Below are positions 49,039 to 57,134 of a stretch of 64,000 nt of DNA, one piece after another. Every line of letters begins with the position of its first letter. Position 1 is the first letter of the stretch. Source of the stretch: Pseudomonas putida S13.1.2 (GTDB lineage: Bacteria; Pseudomonadota; Gammaproteobacteria; Pseudomonadales; Pseudomonadaceae); contig NZ_CP010979.1 in assembly GCF_000498395.2 (NCBI RefSeq), forward strand, positions 6,478,001 to 6,542,000, written 5' to 3'. Below the pieces are notes generated by a model. It worked only from the letters and a program-made list of their open reading frames with translations. It was not told the origin of the DNA and searched no databases. The position numbers and the translations under genes were made by a program.

Positions 49039-49509
49039 TTATTTGAACTTGGGCCCCGAGCGGGTATTCAGCCCTTTGGCCAAGCGGTCATACAGCACCA
49101 CATTCACCGTCGCCGCGAGGTTCATGCAACCTTCGGTGGGGATGTAGATGGTCTCTTCGCACCACGCCCGCACCTCGGGGCTGAGGCTGCCGTCTTCTGG
49201 CCCAAAGATATAGATGGCCCGGTCCGGGTGGGTGTATTCCGGCAGTGGTCGTGCACCTTCCACCAGCTCCACCGCCACCGGGGTACAGCCCAGCGGGATG
49301 ATGCGCTGCAGGTCATCGATGCCGATCAGCGGAATGTCGTAGTGCACGCGCTTGGTGTCGGTGACGAAGTCACGCGCGCGTTCGTAGCGTTTGCCGGTGT
49401 AGAACACCGAGTTGACGCCATAGCAGCCCGCAGCGCGCATCACCGAGCCGACGTTTTCTGCCGACTTGGGGTTGAACAGGCCGATGCAGCTGTATCGTTT
49501 GTTTGCCAC
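49039..49509 (-). CDS. SpoU/TrmH-family RNA 2'-O-methyltransferase
   Basis: A short 156-residue SPOUT methyltransferase. Motif 1 is IGLFNPKSAENVGSVMRAAG. Motif 2 is YIFGPEDGSLSPEVRAWCEE. Motif 3 is IPTEGCMNLAATVNVVLYDR. These form the knot and SAM site. The length suits a minimal TrmH-type protein acting on tRNA or rRNA; the exact site is unknown. Monocistronic, 72 bp upstream on the same strand of the HNH gene's stop. Confidence 0.92.
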   Translation of the reverse strand: MANKRYSCIGLFNPKSAENVGSVMRAAGCYGVNSVFYTGKRYERARDFVTDTKRVHYDIPLIGIDDLQRIIPLGCTPVAVELVEGARPLPEYTHPDRAIYIFGPEDGSLSPEVRAWCEETIYIPTEGCMNLAATVNVVLYDRLAKGLNTRSGPKFK

Positions 49510-49580
49510 GTACCGGGGCCCTTCGCGAAAAAAGCGCGATTATACGGGCTGCCCGGTAACAGCGGGGGCCGAATCGATGG

Positions 49581-49952
49581 TCAGTCTTTCTTCAACATGC
49601 CCGCCAGCGCGGCGAACGGGTTGTGGGTGGCCTTGGCGATGCTTGGCGTGCTGGTGGAGCCTTCGCTGAAGTATTGCTGGTCGGTGTAGCGCGAGTGCTC
49701 GTTGTCGTGGCAGTACAGGCACAGCAGCTCCCAGTTGGAGCCGTCCTGCGGGTTGTTGTCGTGATTGTGGTCACGGTGGTGCACGGTCAGCTCGCTCAGG
49801 CGCTTGCCGGCGAATTCGCGGGCGCAGCGGCCGCACACGTGCGGGTACATTCTCAGGGCCTTGTCGCGGTAGCCCATTTCCTTGTCACGCTTGGCATCGG
49901 CCAGGATGCGGTCGAGGCGCGCGGTGGCGGCGGCGGAAGAGGTGGAGCTCAT
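49581..49952 (-). CDS. YajD-family HNH nuclease-like protein
   Basis: 123 residues. The HNH core is PHVCGRCAREFAGKRLSELT, VHHRDHNHDNNPQDGSNWEL and LLCLYCHDNEHSRY, with two CxxC zinc pairs and the His-Asn catalytic set intact. ATG 49952 is the start (MSSTSSAAATARLDRILADA), with GGAAACACC upstream. YajD is a widespread small HNH protein of unknown biological role. No phage or mobile context is seen here. Confidence 0.92.
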   Translation of the reverse strand: MSSTSSAAATARLDRILADAKRDKEMGYRDKALRMYPHVCGRCAREFAGKRLSELTVHHRDHNHDNNPQDGSNWELLCLYCHDNEHSRYTDQQYFSEGSTSTPSIAKATHNPFAALAGMLKKD

Positions 49953-50084
49953 GGTGTTTCCTTTGTTCTGATCAGGCAAATGACAGTTATGGCATTGAGT
50001 CTAGCGCGCTTGCAGGGCAAGCGGACAGGCGAAAGCGGTGATTTAGGCGTAGCCTGTAAGCAGGTTCCCGACAGGAGGTTGCTG

Positions 50085-50363
50085 ATGTTTCATGCGATCC
50101 TGACCGCGCTGTTGATGGCCGGCCTGCCCATGGCCGAAGCTGCCAGCACGCCACCCCGTCTCACTACGCCAGTGCCTGGTGCACCGGGTACGCCCACGCC
50201 CACGCCATACCCGCAGATAACCCCGAGTACACCGCCCAAGGCCTACGACAGCCAGCCGGGGGCGCCCTTGTTGCCGCCGATGCCAGTGCCCGGGCCGCCG
50301 AAGGACCAGCCATTGCCGGGGTTGCGCCAAGACCCGCCGAGGCCGGCGGTAGAGGATGATTGA
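50085..50363 (+). CDS. Proline-rich secreted small protein
   Basis: 92 residues with a probable signal peptide (MFHAILTALLMAGLPMAEAA) cleaved after AEA. The mature part is almost entirely Pro, Thr and Gly (PTPTPYPQITPSTPPKAYD; PMPVPGPPKDQPLPGLRQD) and is likely extended and disordered. ATG 50085 follows ACAGGAGG with good spacing, which supports genuine translation. I do not recognise a family. Monocistronic; a REP follows. Confidence 0.65.
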   Translation: MFHAILTALLMAGLPMAEAASTPPRLTTPVPGAPGTPTPTPYPQITPSTPPKAYDSQPGAPLLPPMPVPGPPKDQPLPGLRQDPPRPAVEDD

Positions 50364-50424
50364 ATACGGCGCGCCTGCTCTGGCCGCTGTGGGAAGAACG
50401 CATGTGCGCAAGATCCACCGCGGT

Positions 50425-50515
50425 CCCTGTGGGAGCGGGTTCACCCGCGAACACGGGCGAAGCCCGTGCCAACCACCGCGGTGCCTTCTTCGCGGGTAAA
50501 CCCGCTCCCACAGGG
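50425..50515. repeat. REP pair (class A)
   Basis: CCCTGTGGGAGCGGGTTCACCCGCGAA and its inverse flank a small hairpin (ACACGGGCGAAGCCCGTG), between convergent genes. Confidence 0.9.
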
Positions 50516-50535
50516 GCCGCGCGGGTGCTCGAATT

Positions 50536-52578
50536 TTATGCCACACCCAGCTCGCCAAACACGAACGCATATTCCAGGGCCACATCCTTCAACCCCTGGT
50601 ACCGCCCGCTCATCCCGCCATGCCCAGCCCCCATCTCGGTCTTGAGCAGCAGCAGGTTGCTGTCGGTCTTGCGCGTGCGCAAGCGCGCCACCCATTTGGC
50701 GGCTTCCCAATACTGCACGCGGCTGTCGTTGTAGCCCGCCACCACCAGCATCGCCGGGTAGGCCTGCGCTTTTACATTCTCGTAGGGCGCATACGCCTTG
50801 ATCCGCTCATACACCTCCGGCTCCTCCGGGTTGCCCCATTCGTCATACTCGGTCACCGTCAGCGGCAGCTCGGGGTCGAGCATGGTGTTGAGCACGTCGA
50901 CGAACGGCACTTCGGCTATCGCACAGCGGAACAGCTCGGGGCGCAGGTTGAGCACCGCGCCCATCAACAGGCCGCCGGCGCTGCCGCCGCTGATGGCCAG
51001 CCGCTCGGCAGTGGTCACGCCCTCGGCAATCAGGTGCTCAGCGCAGGCGATGAAGTCGCTGAAGGTGTTGGGCTTGTGCTCCTGCTTGCCGGCGCGGTAC
51101 CAGGCTTCGCCCAGCTCGCCGCCGCCGCGCACATGGGCGATGGCAAAGGCCACGCCGCGCTCCAGCAGGCTCAGGCGGGCATGGGAGAACCACGGGTCGA
51201 GGCTTTCGCCATAGGCGCCGTAACCGTACAGGTACAGCGGCACGGCTTTGCCCAGGTCCTGGCGGCGACGTACCAGGCTGATCGGCACCTGGGTGCCATC
51301 CGCGGCGGTTGCCCACAGTCGCTCGCTTACATAGTCGTCGGCATCGAACTCACCCAGCACCGGGGTTTGCTTGAGCACGGCCTGGGCGCCGCTGGCCAGC
51401 ACCAGCTGGCGCACCTGGGCTGGGCGGTTGAGCGCTTCGTAGCGCAGGCGTATGCGCGTGCTGGCGAACTCCAGGCTGTCTTGCACGTACAGGCTGTAGG
51501 CAGCGTCGGGGAGTTCCACGCGGTAGGCCGGCAGGCCTTGCGGGCGTACTTCGATGATTGGCAGGCCGCCTTCGCGCAGGCTCAGGGTGAGGGCGCCTTC
51601 ATTCAGGCTGAGGCCTTCGAGCATGATCGCATCGCGGTGTGCCACCAGCACCTGCCATTGTTCACGGCTGGGCACCGGTGTGACCGGGGCGTGGTACAGG
51701 GCGAAGTTGATGCCGTCCTGGTTGGTGCGGATGAACCAGCGCCACTCGCCCTCGAGCTGGCCATGGTCGGGGAAGTACTCATGGCCTTCGATACGCGGCG
51801 CCAGGCAGGTGAACGGCGCCCGTGGGGTTTCGGCGTCCAGTACCCAGGCCTCGCTGGTGGTCTTGCTGTTGAGCAGCAGCACCAGCTGGCGCTCGGAACT
51901 GGTGCGGTAGCAGTGCAGGAAGAAGCGCCCATCGGCTTCTTCGAACACGGTTTGCGCATCGTCGCTGCCCAGGGTGTGGCGGCGCAGGCGCCAAGGCCGG
52001 TGGGTGTCGTCCAGTTCGGCGAAGAACAGCGTCTGGCTGTCGTTGGCCCAGGTCAGGCTGCCGTCGCAGTCGTCGAAGGGCAGGGCGGTGATGCTGCCAG
52101 TGGCCAGGTCCTTGACGTACAGGGTGTAGATTTCATCGCCGCTGGTATCGAGGCTGTAGGCCAGCAGGCGGTGGTCGGGGCTGATATTGAATGCCCCCAG
52201 CGACAGGAAGCCGCCATTGGCCAGGGCGTTGGGGTCGAGCAGCAGTTGCTCCTGGCTTTCATCGACGGTGTTCGAGTCGTCGGCCGGGCGCGGGCAGCGG
52301 TAGTGGCGTGGGTATTCGTCGCCTGCGGTGGTGCGGGTGTAGTACAGGTAGGAGCCCCAGGGGGCCGGCAGCGACAGGTCGGTTTCCAGGATGCGGCCCT
52401 TGATCTCTTCGAACAGTTGCTCGCGCAACGGCGCCTGGTCGGCCAGGCAGGCTTCCTGGTAGGCGTTTTCGGCTTGCAGGTAAGCAAGTACCTCGGGGGT
52501 GTCGCGCTGCTGCAGCCAGGCGTACGGGTCGGCGGCGTTGTCGGCGTGGGCGATGGGAGGTTGGGGCTTGGTTTGCAT
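50536..52578 (-). CDS. ptrB: Oligopeptidase B (prolyl oligopeptidase family, S9A)
   Basis: A 680-residue cytosolic serine peptidase cleaving after Arg/Lys in small peptides. The N-terminus is HADNAADPYAWLQQRDTPEV, beginning the seven-bladed beta-propeller. The catalytic Ser is in RLAISGGSAGGLLMGAVLNL, Asp in GYNDSRVQYWEAAKWVARLR and His in TEMGAGHGGMSGRY. ATG 52578 starts the protein, with AGAGACCCTC upstream. Acidic residues near the catalytic site that fix dibasic preference are present in the region PELPLTVTEYDEWGNPEEPE. Flanked by REPs on both sides. Confidence 0.94.
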   Translation of the reverse strand: MQTKPQPPIAHADNAADPYAWLQQRDTPEVLAYLQAENAYQEACLADQAPLREQLFEEIKGRILETDLSLPAPWGSYLYYTRTTAGDEYPRHYRCPRPADDSNTVDESQEQLLLDPNALANGGFLSLGAFNISPDHRLLAYSLDTSGDEIYTLYVKDLATGSITALPFDDCDGSLTWANDSQTLFFAELDDTHRPWRLRRHTLGSDDAQTVFEEADGRFFLHCYRTSSERQLVLLLNSKTTSEAWVLDAETPRAPFTCLAPRIEGHEYFPDHGQLEGEWRWFIRTNQDGINFALYHAPVTPVPSREQWQVLVAHRDAIMLEGLSLNEGALTLSLREGGLPIIEVRPQGLPAYRVELPDAAYSLYVQDSLEFASTRIRLRYEALNRPAQVRQLVLASGAQAVLKQTPVLGEFDADDYVSERLWATAADGTQVPISLVRRRQDLGKAVPLYLYGYGAYGESLDPWFSHARLSLLERGVAFAIAHVRGGGELGEAWYRAGKQEHKPNTFSDFIACAEHLIAEGVTTAERLAISGGSAGGLLMGAVLNLRPELFRCAIAEVPFVDVLNTMLDPELPLTVTEYDEWGNPEEPEVYERIKAYAPYENVKAQAYPAMLVVAGYNDSRVQYWEAAKWVARLRTRKTDSNLLLLKTEMGAGHGGMSGRYQGLKDVALEYAFVFGELGVA

Positions 52579-52608
52579 TGAGGGTCTCTTGGTTGGGGTT
52601 GCCTGTAC

Positions 52609-52748
52609 GGGCCTCTTCGCGGGCACGCCCGCTCCCACATGGCCACCACTGGCTTGGCTACTGTGCAGTGCCTATGGCTCTTGCAGGAGCACCACAGCTC
52701 TTGAGGGCTGTGGGGTCCCTGTGGGAGCGGGCGTGCCCGCGAAGAGGG
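52609..52748. repeat. REP pair (class A)
   Basis: GGGCCTCTTCGCGGGCACGCCCGCTCCCACATGG and an inverted partner ending CGTGCCCGCGAAGAG. The 70-bp spacer contains a Pro-codon-free, non-coding stretch. Confidence 0.88.
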
Positions 52749-52824
52749 CGGTACAGGCAAACGCTGTCTGCGCCCGGAAAAGTGTTTATCATAGGCATCT
52801 CTTTGCCTGGCTTGCACGAACACC

Positions 52825-53322
52825 ATGACCGAGAACGACTACACCTTCGCCTGGGGCCTGTACGCCGTGGCCGCCCTGGGCTGCTTGCTGGTGGCCTTCA
52901 AGCTCACCGGCTGGATGTGGCGCTGGCTGCGCGAACCGCTGCGGGTGGTGCTGGCAGTGCTGCTGCTGACCCCGACCGTGGTCGATCCGGTCAAGGACAG
53001 CTTCGCCCCGGCCATCGCCATCACCGCCCTGGACCTCGCCTTCAAGGTGGGCAACAACGCCTGGCGTGCGGTGTCCGACTTCGCCATGTACGGCATGATT
53101 GCCTTCGGCCTGTATTTCCTCTTTGTGCTGGTGCGCTGGCCGCTGGAAAAACGCGCCCGCGAGCGCCGTGCGCAAGCCGAGGCAGCCGCCAAGCGCCAGG
53201 TGGACGAAGATAACCAGGTCGCCGGGCAAGCCCCGTTGGCCGCCGAACGCGGCGACCGTTACCGCGACGACCCACGCCCTGCCGCACCCCGCGGCAATGG
53301 CCGGGTCGAGCCCCGTCTGTAA
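52825..53322 (+). CDS. Small inner-membrane protein of unknown function
   Basis: 165 residues with about three to four hydrophobic segments: WGLYAVAALGCLLVAFKLTG, PLRVVLAVLLLTPTVVDPVK, and MYGMIAFGLYFLFVLVRWPL. The C-terminal 60 residues are charged and soluble (RARERRAQAEAAAKRQVDED, then Arg/Pro-rich). It looks like a common Pseudomonas conserved membrane protein. ATG 52825 begins MTENDYTFAWG. It lies 18 bp before the amidotransferase gene, with which it is probably co-transcribed. Confidence 0.75.
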   Translation: MTENDYTFAWGLYAVAALGCLLVAFKLTGWMWRWLREPLRVVLAVLLLTPTVVDPVKDSFAPAIAITALDLAFKVGNNAWRAVSDFAMYGMIAFGLYFLFVLVRWPLEKRARERRAQAEAAAKRQVDEDNQVAGQAPLAAERGDRYRDDPRPAAPRGNGRVEPRL

Positions 53323-53339
53323 ACGGAGGAGACACGCCT

Positions 53340-54113
53340 GTGTGCGAACTGCTGGGCATGAGTGCCAACGTCCCCACCGACATCGTTTTCAGCTTCACCG
53401 GCCTGATGCAGCGCGGTGGCCGTACCGGCCCGCACCGTGATGGCTGGGGTATCGGTTTCTACGAAGGCCGTGGTCTGCGCCTGTTCCAGGACCCGGCCGC
53501 GAGCAGCGAGTCGGAAGTGGCCAACCTGGTGCAGCGCTACCCGATCAAGAGCGAAGTGGTGATTGGCCATATCCGCCAGGCCAACGTCGGCAAGGTCTGC
53601 CTGTCCAACACCCACCCGTTCGTGCGGGAAATGTGGGGCCGCAACTGGTGCTTCGCGCACAACGGGCAACTGGGCGACTTCAAGGGCCTGGCCAGCTTCT
53701 ACCGGCCGGTGGGCGACACCGACAGCGAAGCGGCGTTCTGCGACCTGCTCAACCGCATCCGCAGTGCCTTCCCCGAGCCGGTGCCGGTGGAACAGCTGCT
53801 ACCGGTGCTGGTCGAAGCCTGTGCAGGCTACCGTGGCCGGGGCGTGTTCAACTGCATGCTCAGCGACGGCGACTGGTTGTTCTGCTTCTGCTCGACCAAG
53901 CTGGTGCACATTACCCGCCGTGCGCCGTTTGGTGCCGCGCGGTTGAAGGATGTTGACCTGATCGTCGATTTTCATACCGAAACCACCCCCAACGACGTGG
54001 TCACGGTGATTGCCACCGAGGCCCTGACCGAGAACGAGACCTGGCACCGCTACGAGCCGGGTCAATGGGCCCTGTGGCGGCACGGCGAGTGCGTGGCGCA
54101 CGGCCAGAGCTAA
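53340..54113 (+). CDS. Class II glutamine amidotransferase (YafJ-like)
   Basis: 257 residues. The GTG start puts Cys at position 2 (MCELLGMSANVPTDIVFSFT), the N-terminal nucleophile of class II amidotransferases after Met removal. The Gln-binding RTGPHRDGWGIGFYEGRG and the oxyanion region FAHNGQLGDFKG are intact. The synthetic domain is absent, so it is a stand-alone glutaminase-type protein of unknown role. GGAGG lies upstream of the start. It is followed by a DUF2937 gene nine bases downstream. Confidence 0.9.
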   Translation: MCELLGMSANVPTDIVFSFTGLMQRGGRTGPHRDGWGIGFYEGRGLRLFQDPAASSESEVANLVQRYPIKSEVVIGHIRQANVGKVCLSNTHPFVREMWGRNWCFAHNGQLGDFKGLASFYRPVGDTDSEAAFCDLLNRIRSAFPEPVPVEQLLPVLVEACAGYRGRGVFNCMLSDGDWLFCFCSTKLVHITRRAPFGAARLKDVDLIVDFHTETTPNDVVTVIATEALTENETWHRYEPGQWALWRHGECVAHGQS

Positions 54114-54122
54114 GGACGCTGC

Positions 54123-54644
54123 ATGTTCAGAAGTTACCTGCGGTTGCTGCTGTTCACCTTCGGCCTGCTGGCCGGTATCCAGGTCCCGGGGCTGATCAAG
54201 GACTATAGCCAGCGGGTGGAGGCGCACCTGTTCGAATCGCGCGAGGCGCTTGATGGGTTCCGGCAAACGGCCGAGCGCTTTTTCAAGGGCGACTTGCAGG
54301 CGTTGCTGCAGCATTACCGCAGCAGTGACGACCCGGTGTTCAACAGCGATGCCAACAGCATCGAAAGCCTGATGATCCGCAACCAACTGCTGGAAAACGA
54401 ATGGCAGGCGCTGCAAGGGCCGTGGGCCCAGCGTACCTGGCATGTGCTGGTGCAGGCCGACCCGCAGCTGCGCGAGGAAACCCTCAATGGCTACAGCTAC
54501 CAGATACTGCTGGTGCCCGAGGCAATTGGCTGGGGTGTTGGCGCGGGGTTTGTGCTGGCCTTTGTGGTCGAAAGCCTGTTGCTGGGGCTTGGCTGGGTGA
54601 TCCTGGGCGGGCGGCGCAGGGCGGTGAAAGAAAGCTGGCGCTGA
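54123..54644 (+). CDS. DUF2937 family membrane protein
   Basis: 173 residues. One N-terminal helix (LRLLLFTFGLLAGIQVPGLI) and a C-terminal helix (IGWGVGAGFVLAFVVESLLL) enclose a periplasmic helical region (YSQRVEAHLFESREALDGFR). Typical DUF2937 layout; role unknown. It is the third gene of a unit with the membrane protein and the amidotransferase; an IS element follows 50 bp downstream of the stop. Confidence 0.8.
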   Translation: MFRSYLRLLLFTFGLLAGIQVPGLIKDYSQRVEAHLFESREALDGFRQTAERFFKGDLQALLQHYRSSDDPVFNSDANSIESLMIRNQLLENEWQALQGPWAQRTWHVLVQADPQLREETLNGYSYQILLVPEAIGWGVGAGFVLAFVVESLLLGLGWVILGGRRRAVKESWR

Positions 54645-54763
54645 CGCCTTACTACATCAGTTTGTGCGCAGCGCAGTCGCTGTAGGAGCGGCCTTGAACT
54701 GGCCTAATGATTTTGGACACCTTCTTAGGGCGCTATCATGGCGCCCAATTGGAGGCAAAATCA

Positions 54764-55066
54764 GTGCGAAAGTCCTACTCGAAAGAACACAAAATTCAAG
54801 CTGCTGAGATGGTGTTAGACGGCGGCCAGTCGGTTCCTGAGGTGTGCCAAATCCTCGGAATAGGTCGTACAGCTCTCCGCCGCTGGGTTGAGCAGGTACG
54901 GCAGGAAAGAGCGGGGAAAGTCCCTGCTGGGGCCAAGGCTATCACCCCGGATCAACGACGCATTGAGGAGCTGGAAGCTCTGGTTCGTCAGAAGGATCGG
55001 GATCTCGAAATCCTAAAAAAGGCCAGTGCTCTCCTGCTTCGGGACTCCAAAGATCATTCTCGCTGA
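54764..55066 (+). CDS. IS3-family transposase OrfA (helix-turn-helix)
   Basis: 100 residues. The helix-turn-helix VLDGGQSVPEVCQILGIGRT, then LRRWVEQVRQER and a leucine-zipper-like end IEELEALVRQKDRDLEILKK. GTG 54764 is the start because GGAGG precedes it at eight bases. The slippery heptamer A-AAA-AAG (55015-55021) is in the correct phase for -1 frameshifting into the second frame, giving an OrfAB fusion. Confidence 0.9.
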   Translation: MRKSYSKEHKIQAAEMVLDGGQSVPEVCQILGIGRTALRRWVEQVRQERAGKVPAGAKAITPDQRRIEELEALVRQKDRDLEILKKASALLLRDSKDHSR

Positions 55067-55110
55067 TCAACGAGCTGAGTGAGCAATATGGTGTTGTCGA
55101 CTGCTGTCGC

Positions 55111-55908
55111 GTGCTTGGGGTCAAGCGCAGCAGTTTCTATGCCTGGCGCAAACGCCAAGGGCGTGAAAATCTCGAAAGGGATGCTCTACGCTCGCAGGTA
55201 ATCAAGCTTTTCAAGGCGTCACGAGGCTCCGCAGGCTCACGCACGTTGATGCAGGAAATGCGACGTGAAGGCCATAAAATCGGGCGTTACAAAGTGCGTG
55301 CTCTTATGCGTGAAGCTGGTCTGGAATGCCGACAACGAAGGCCCCATCGGTATCGCTCATCGGGCGCGGAAGCACTGATTGCGGAAAACCAGCTGAAGCG
55401 AAACTTCAAAGTTTCGACGATCAATGAGGTTTGGTGTGGCGATGTGACTTACATCCAGGTTGGCAGACGTTGGCTCTATTTGGCCGCAATAATCGACTTG
55501 TACGCACGCCGAGTTGTGGGCTGGGCATTCTCAATGACTGCCGATGCCAGATTGGCCTGTGACGCGCTGCGTATGGCGTCTGAGTCCAGAGGTAAACCTG
55601 CAGGGGTGATGTTTCATTCAGATCAAGGTTGTCAGTACACCAGCCATAAATTCAGGGCTGTGCTTGAAGAGTGCAGCTTGAAACAAAGCATGAGCCACCG
55701 TGGCCAATGCTGGGACAACGCCGCCATGGAGCGATTTTTCGGGGCATTGAAATCAGAATGGGTGCCAGCAGGGGGCTATGAGTCCGAAGCTGCAGCTAAG
55801 GCCGACATCATGGCTTATTTGGTGCGCTACAACCTCAAGCGCCTCCACAGCTACAACGGCTATGAGACCCCGGTAGCCATGGAGGAAAAGCTCAGGGCAG
55901 CGGCATGA
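55111..55908 (+). CDS. IS3-family transposase OrfB (DDE integrase core)
   Basis: The catalytic part begins in frame before ATG 55111, from the slippery site at 55015, so the functional protein is an OrfAB fusion. The DDE residues are Asp in EVWCGDVTYIQVGRRWLYLA, Asp in VMFHSDQGCQYTSHKFRAVL and Glu in CWDNAAMERFFGALKSEW. The C-terminus VRYNLKRLHSYNGYETPVAM is typical. All catalytic residues are present, so the element may be active. Confidence 0.92.
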   Translation: MLGVKRSSFYAWRKRQGRENLERDALRSQVIKLFKASRGSAGSRTLMQEMRREGHKIGRYKVRALMREAGLECRQRRPHRYRSSGAEALIAENQLKRNFKVSTINEVWCGDVTYIQVGRRWLYLAAIIDLYARRVVGWAFSMTADARLACDALRMASESRGKPAGVMFHSDQGCQYTSHKFRAVLEECSLKQSMSHRGQCWDNAAMERFFGALKSEWVPAGGYESEAAAKADIMAYLVRYNLKRLHSYNGYETPVAMEEKLRAAA

Positions 55909-55944
55909 ACCTTAACCGGTGTCCAAAATTACTTGACCAGATCA

Positions 55945-56053
55945 CCTTGTGTCGCGAAAGGGCTGCGCAGCAGCCCCGGCAATTTGTGCATTGCTGCTGA
56001 GTCCCTGGGGCTGCTGTGCAGCCCTTTCGCGACACAAGGCCGCTCCTACAGGG
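55945..56053. repeat. REP pair (class C), interrupted by the IS3-family element
   Basis: CCTTGTGTCGCGAAAGGGCTGC and the inverse ending GGCCGCTCCTACAGG, with GTAGGAGCGGCCT at 54682-54694 as the severed left end. Internal GCAGCAGCCCC and GGGGCTGCTG form a further hairpin. Confidence 0.88.
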
Positions 56054-56092
56054 ACCGAGTCAGCCTGTGAGAAGTGTGGCGGTTGAAATCGG

Positions 56093-57004
56093 TCAGACCA
56101 GTACTATCCGCTGCCCACCCACATCCCGGGCATACCGCTCCAGCACCTGCCGGCAAACACCAACCACCTCGTCCACCAACGCCACCCCGGTCTGCCACGC
56201 CACCACCAACTCCAGGCTCGGCGGCGGTTGCAGCCCTTGAAGCAACACCAGCTCACCCCGGCCCAGCTCGGCATCCACCAATGCCGGCGGCAACGCACCA
56301 ATGCCAAAGCCGTCGCGCAACAGCCGGGTAATTGCCGCCACCGAGTTCACGCAGTTCAACCGCGGCGCCTCTGCCCCCGCCGCTTGCAGCAGGCTCAGCA
56401 CCTCTTGGTGCGGCCGTGAATTTTTCGAGAAGGTAATGATGCGCTCGCGCCCAAGCTCGGCCAGCGACGCATAGTCCCGGTGCTGGTGCGAGCCGGCAGC
56501 CACTACCCAGCCCATCGGGTAGCGCGCCAGGTCCAGGCTGCGGATCGACTGCTCGCGCAGCAGGTCGGTCTGCAAAATCACGTCGAGAAAGCCCTTCTGC
56601 AACTGCTCGCGCAAGTTCAGCGCGGTATCGGCCACCAGTTCGATTTCCACCTGCGGGTAGCGTTCGGTCAGCTCCGCCACCAGCGCGCTCATCCAGGTGT
56701 GGATTACCGTGTCCATCACCCCGATGCGAATGCGCCCGACCTTGGCCCGGTCGCTGTCCAGCGACTGCTTCATGGCCTTGGCGGTTTCCAGCATGCGTTC
56801 GGCATACTCCAGCACCTTGCCGCCTTCCGGGGTCAGGCTCACCCCGCGTGAGTCGCGCAGCAACAGCTTCACCCCAAGGTCTGCCTCCAGCGCGGCAATG
56901 CGGCTGGACACGGAAGCTTGGGTGGTGAACAGCTTTTCTGCCGTCAGGCGGAAGCTTTTCAGCCGGGCGACCCAGACGAAGGTTTCGAGGAAGCGAAGGT
57001 TCAT
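56093..57004 (-). CDS. LysR-family transcriptional regulator
   Basis: 303 residues. The winged helix is MNLRFLETFVWVARLKSFRL, TAEKLFTTQASVSSRIAALE. The effector domain runs from about residue 90 (GRIRIGVMDTVIHTWMSALV). ATG 57004 is the start; an open frame upstream has no conserved sequence. It is divergent from the MFS transporter and pxpABC genes with 130 bp between, so it is their likely activator. Confidence 0.9.
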   Translation of the reverse strand: MNLRFLETFVWVARLKSFRLTAEKLFTTQASVSSRIAALEADLGVKLLLRDSRGVSLTPEGGKVLEYAERMLETAKAMKQSLDSDRAKVGRIRIGVMDTVIHTWMSALVAELTERYPQVEIELVADTALNLREQLQKGFLDVILQTDLLREQSIRSLDLARYPMGWVVAAGSHQHRDYASLAELGRERIITFSKNSRPHQEVLSLLQAAGAEAPRLNCVNSVAAITRLLRDGFGIGALPPALVDAELGRGELVLLQGLQPPPSLELVVAWQTGVALVDEVVGVCRQVLERYARDVGGQRIVLV

Positions 57005-57134
57005 GATCAGTTTTTCTTGTTCCAGACCGGCGGTTTTTATCGTTGGACTCAATTGTCGCGGCCTCTGAACAATGGCACCCAGGCCGCGACGCTTTATGTC
57101 GCCCATAAAACAATACCAACAAGCCGAGGCATCC

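Larger units (their letters stand above)
54695..55944 (+). mobile_element. IS3-family insertion sequence
   Basis: 1250 bp with 27-bp imperfect terminal inverted repeats beginning TG and ending CA: TGAACTGGCCTAATGATTTT... and TGATCTGGTCAAGTAATTTT... (inverse), both continuing to GGACACC. A 3-bp target duplication CCT flanks it (54692-54694 and 55945-55947). Removing it restores GTAGGAGCGGCCTTGTGTCG, a class C REP. Two overlapping frames with a slippery heptamer encode the transposase. Confidence 0.93.
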
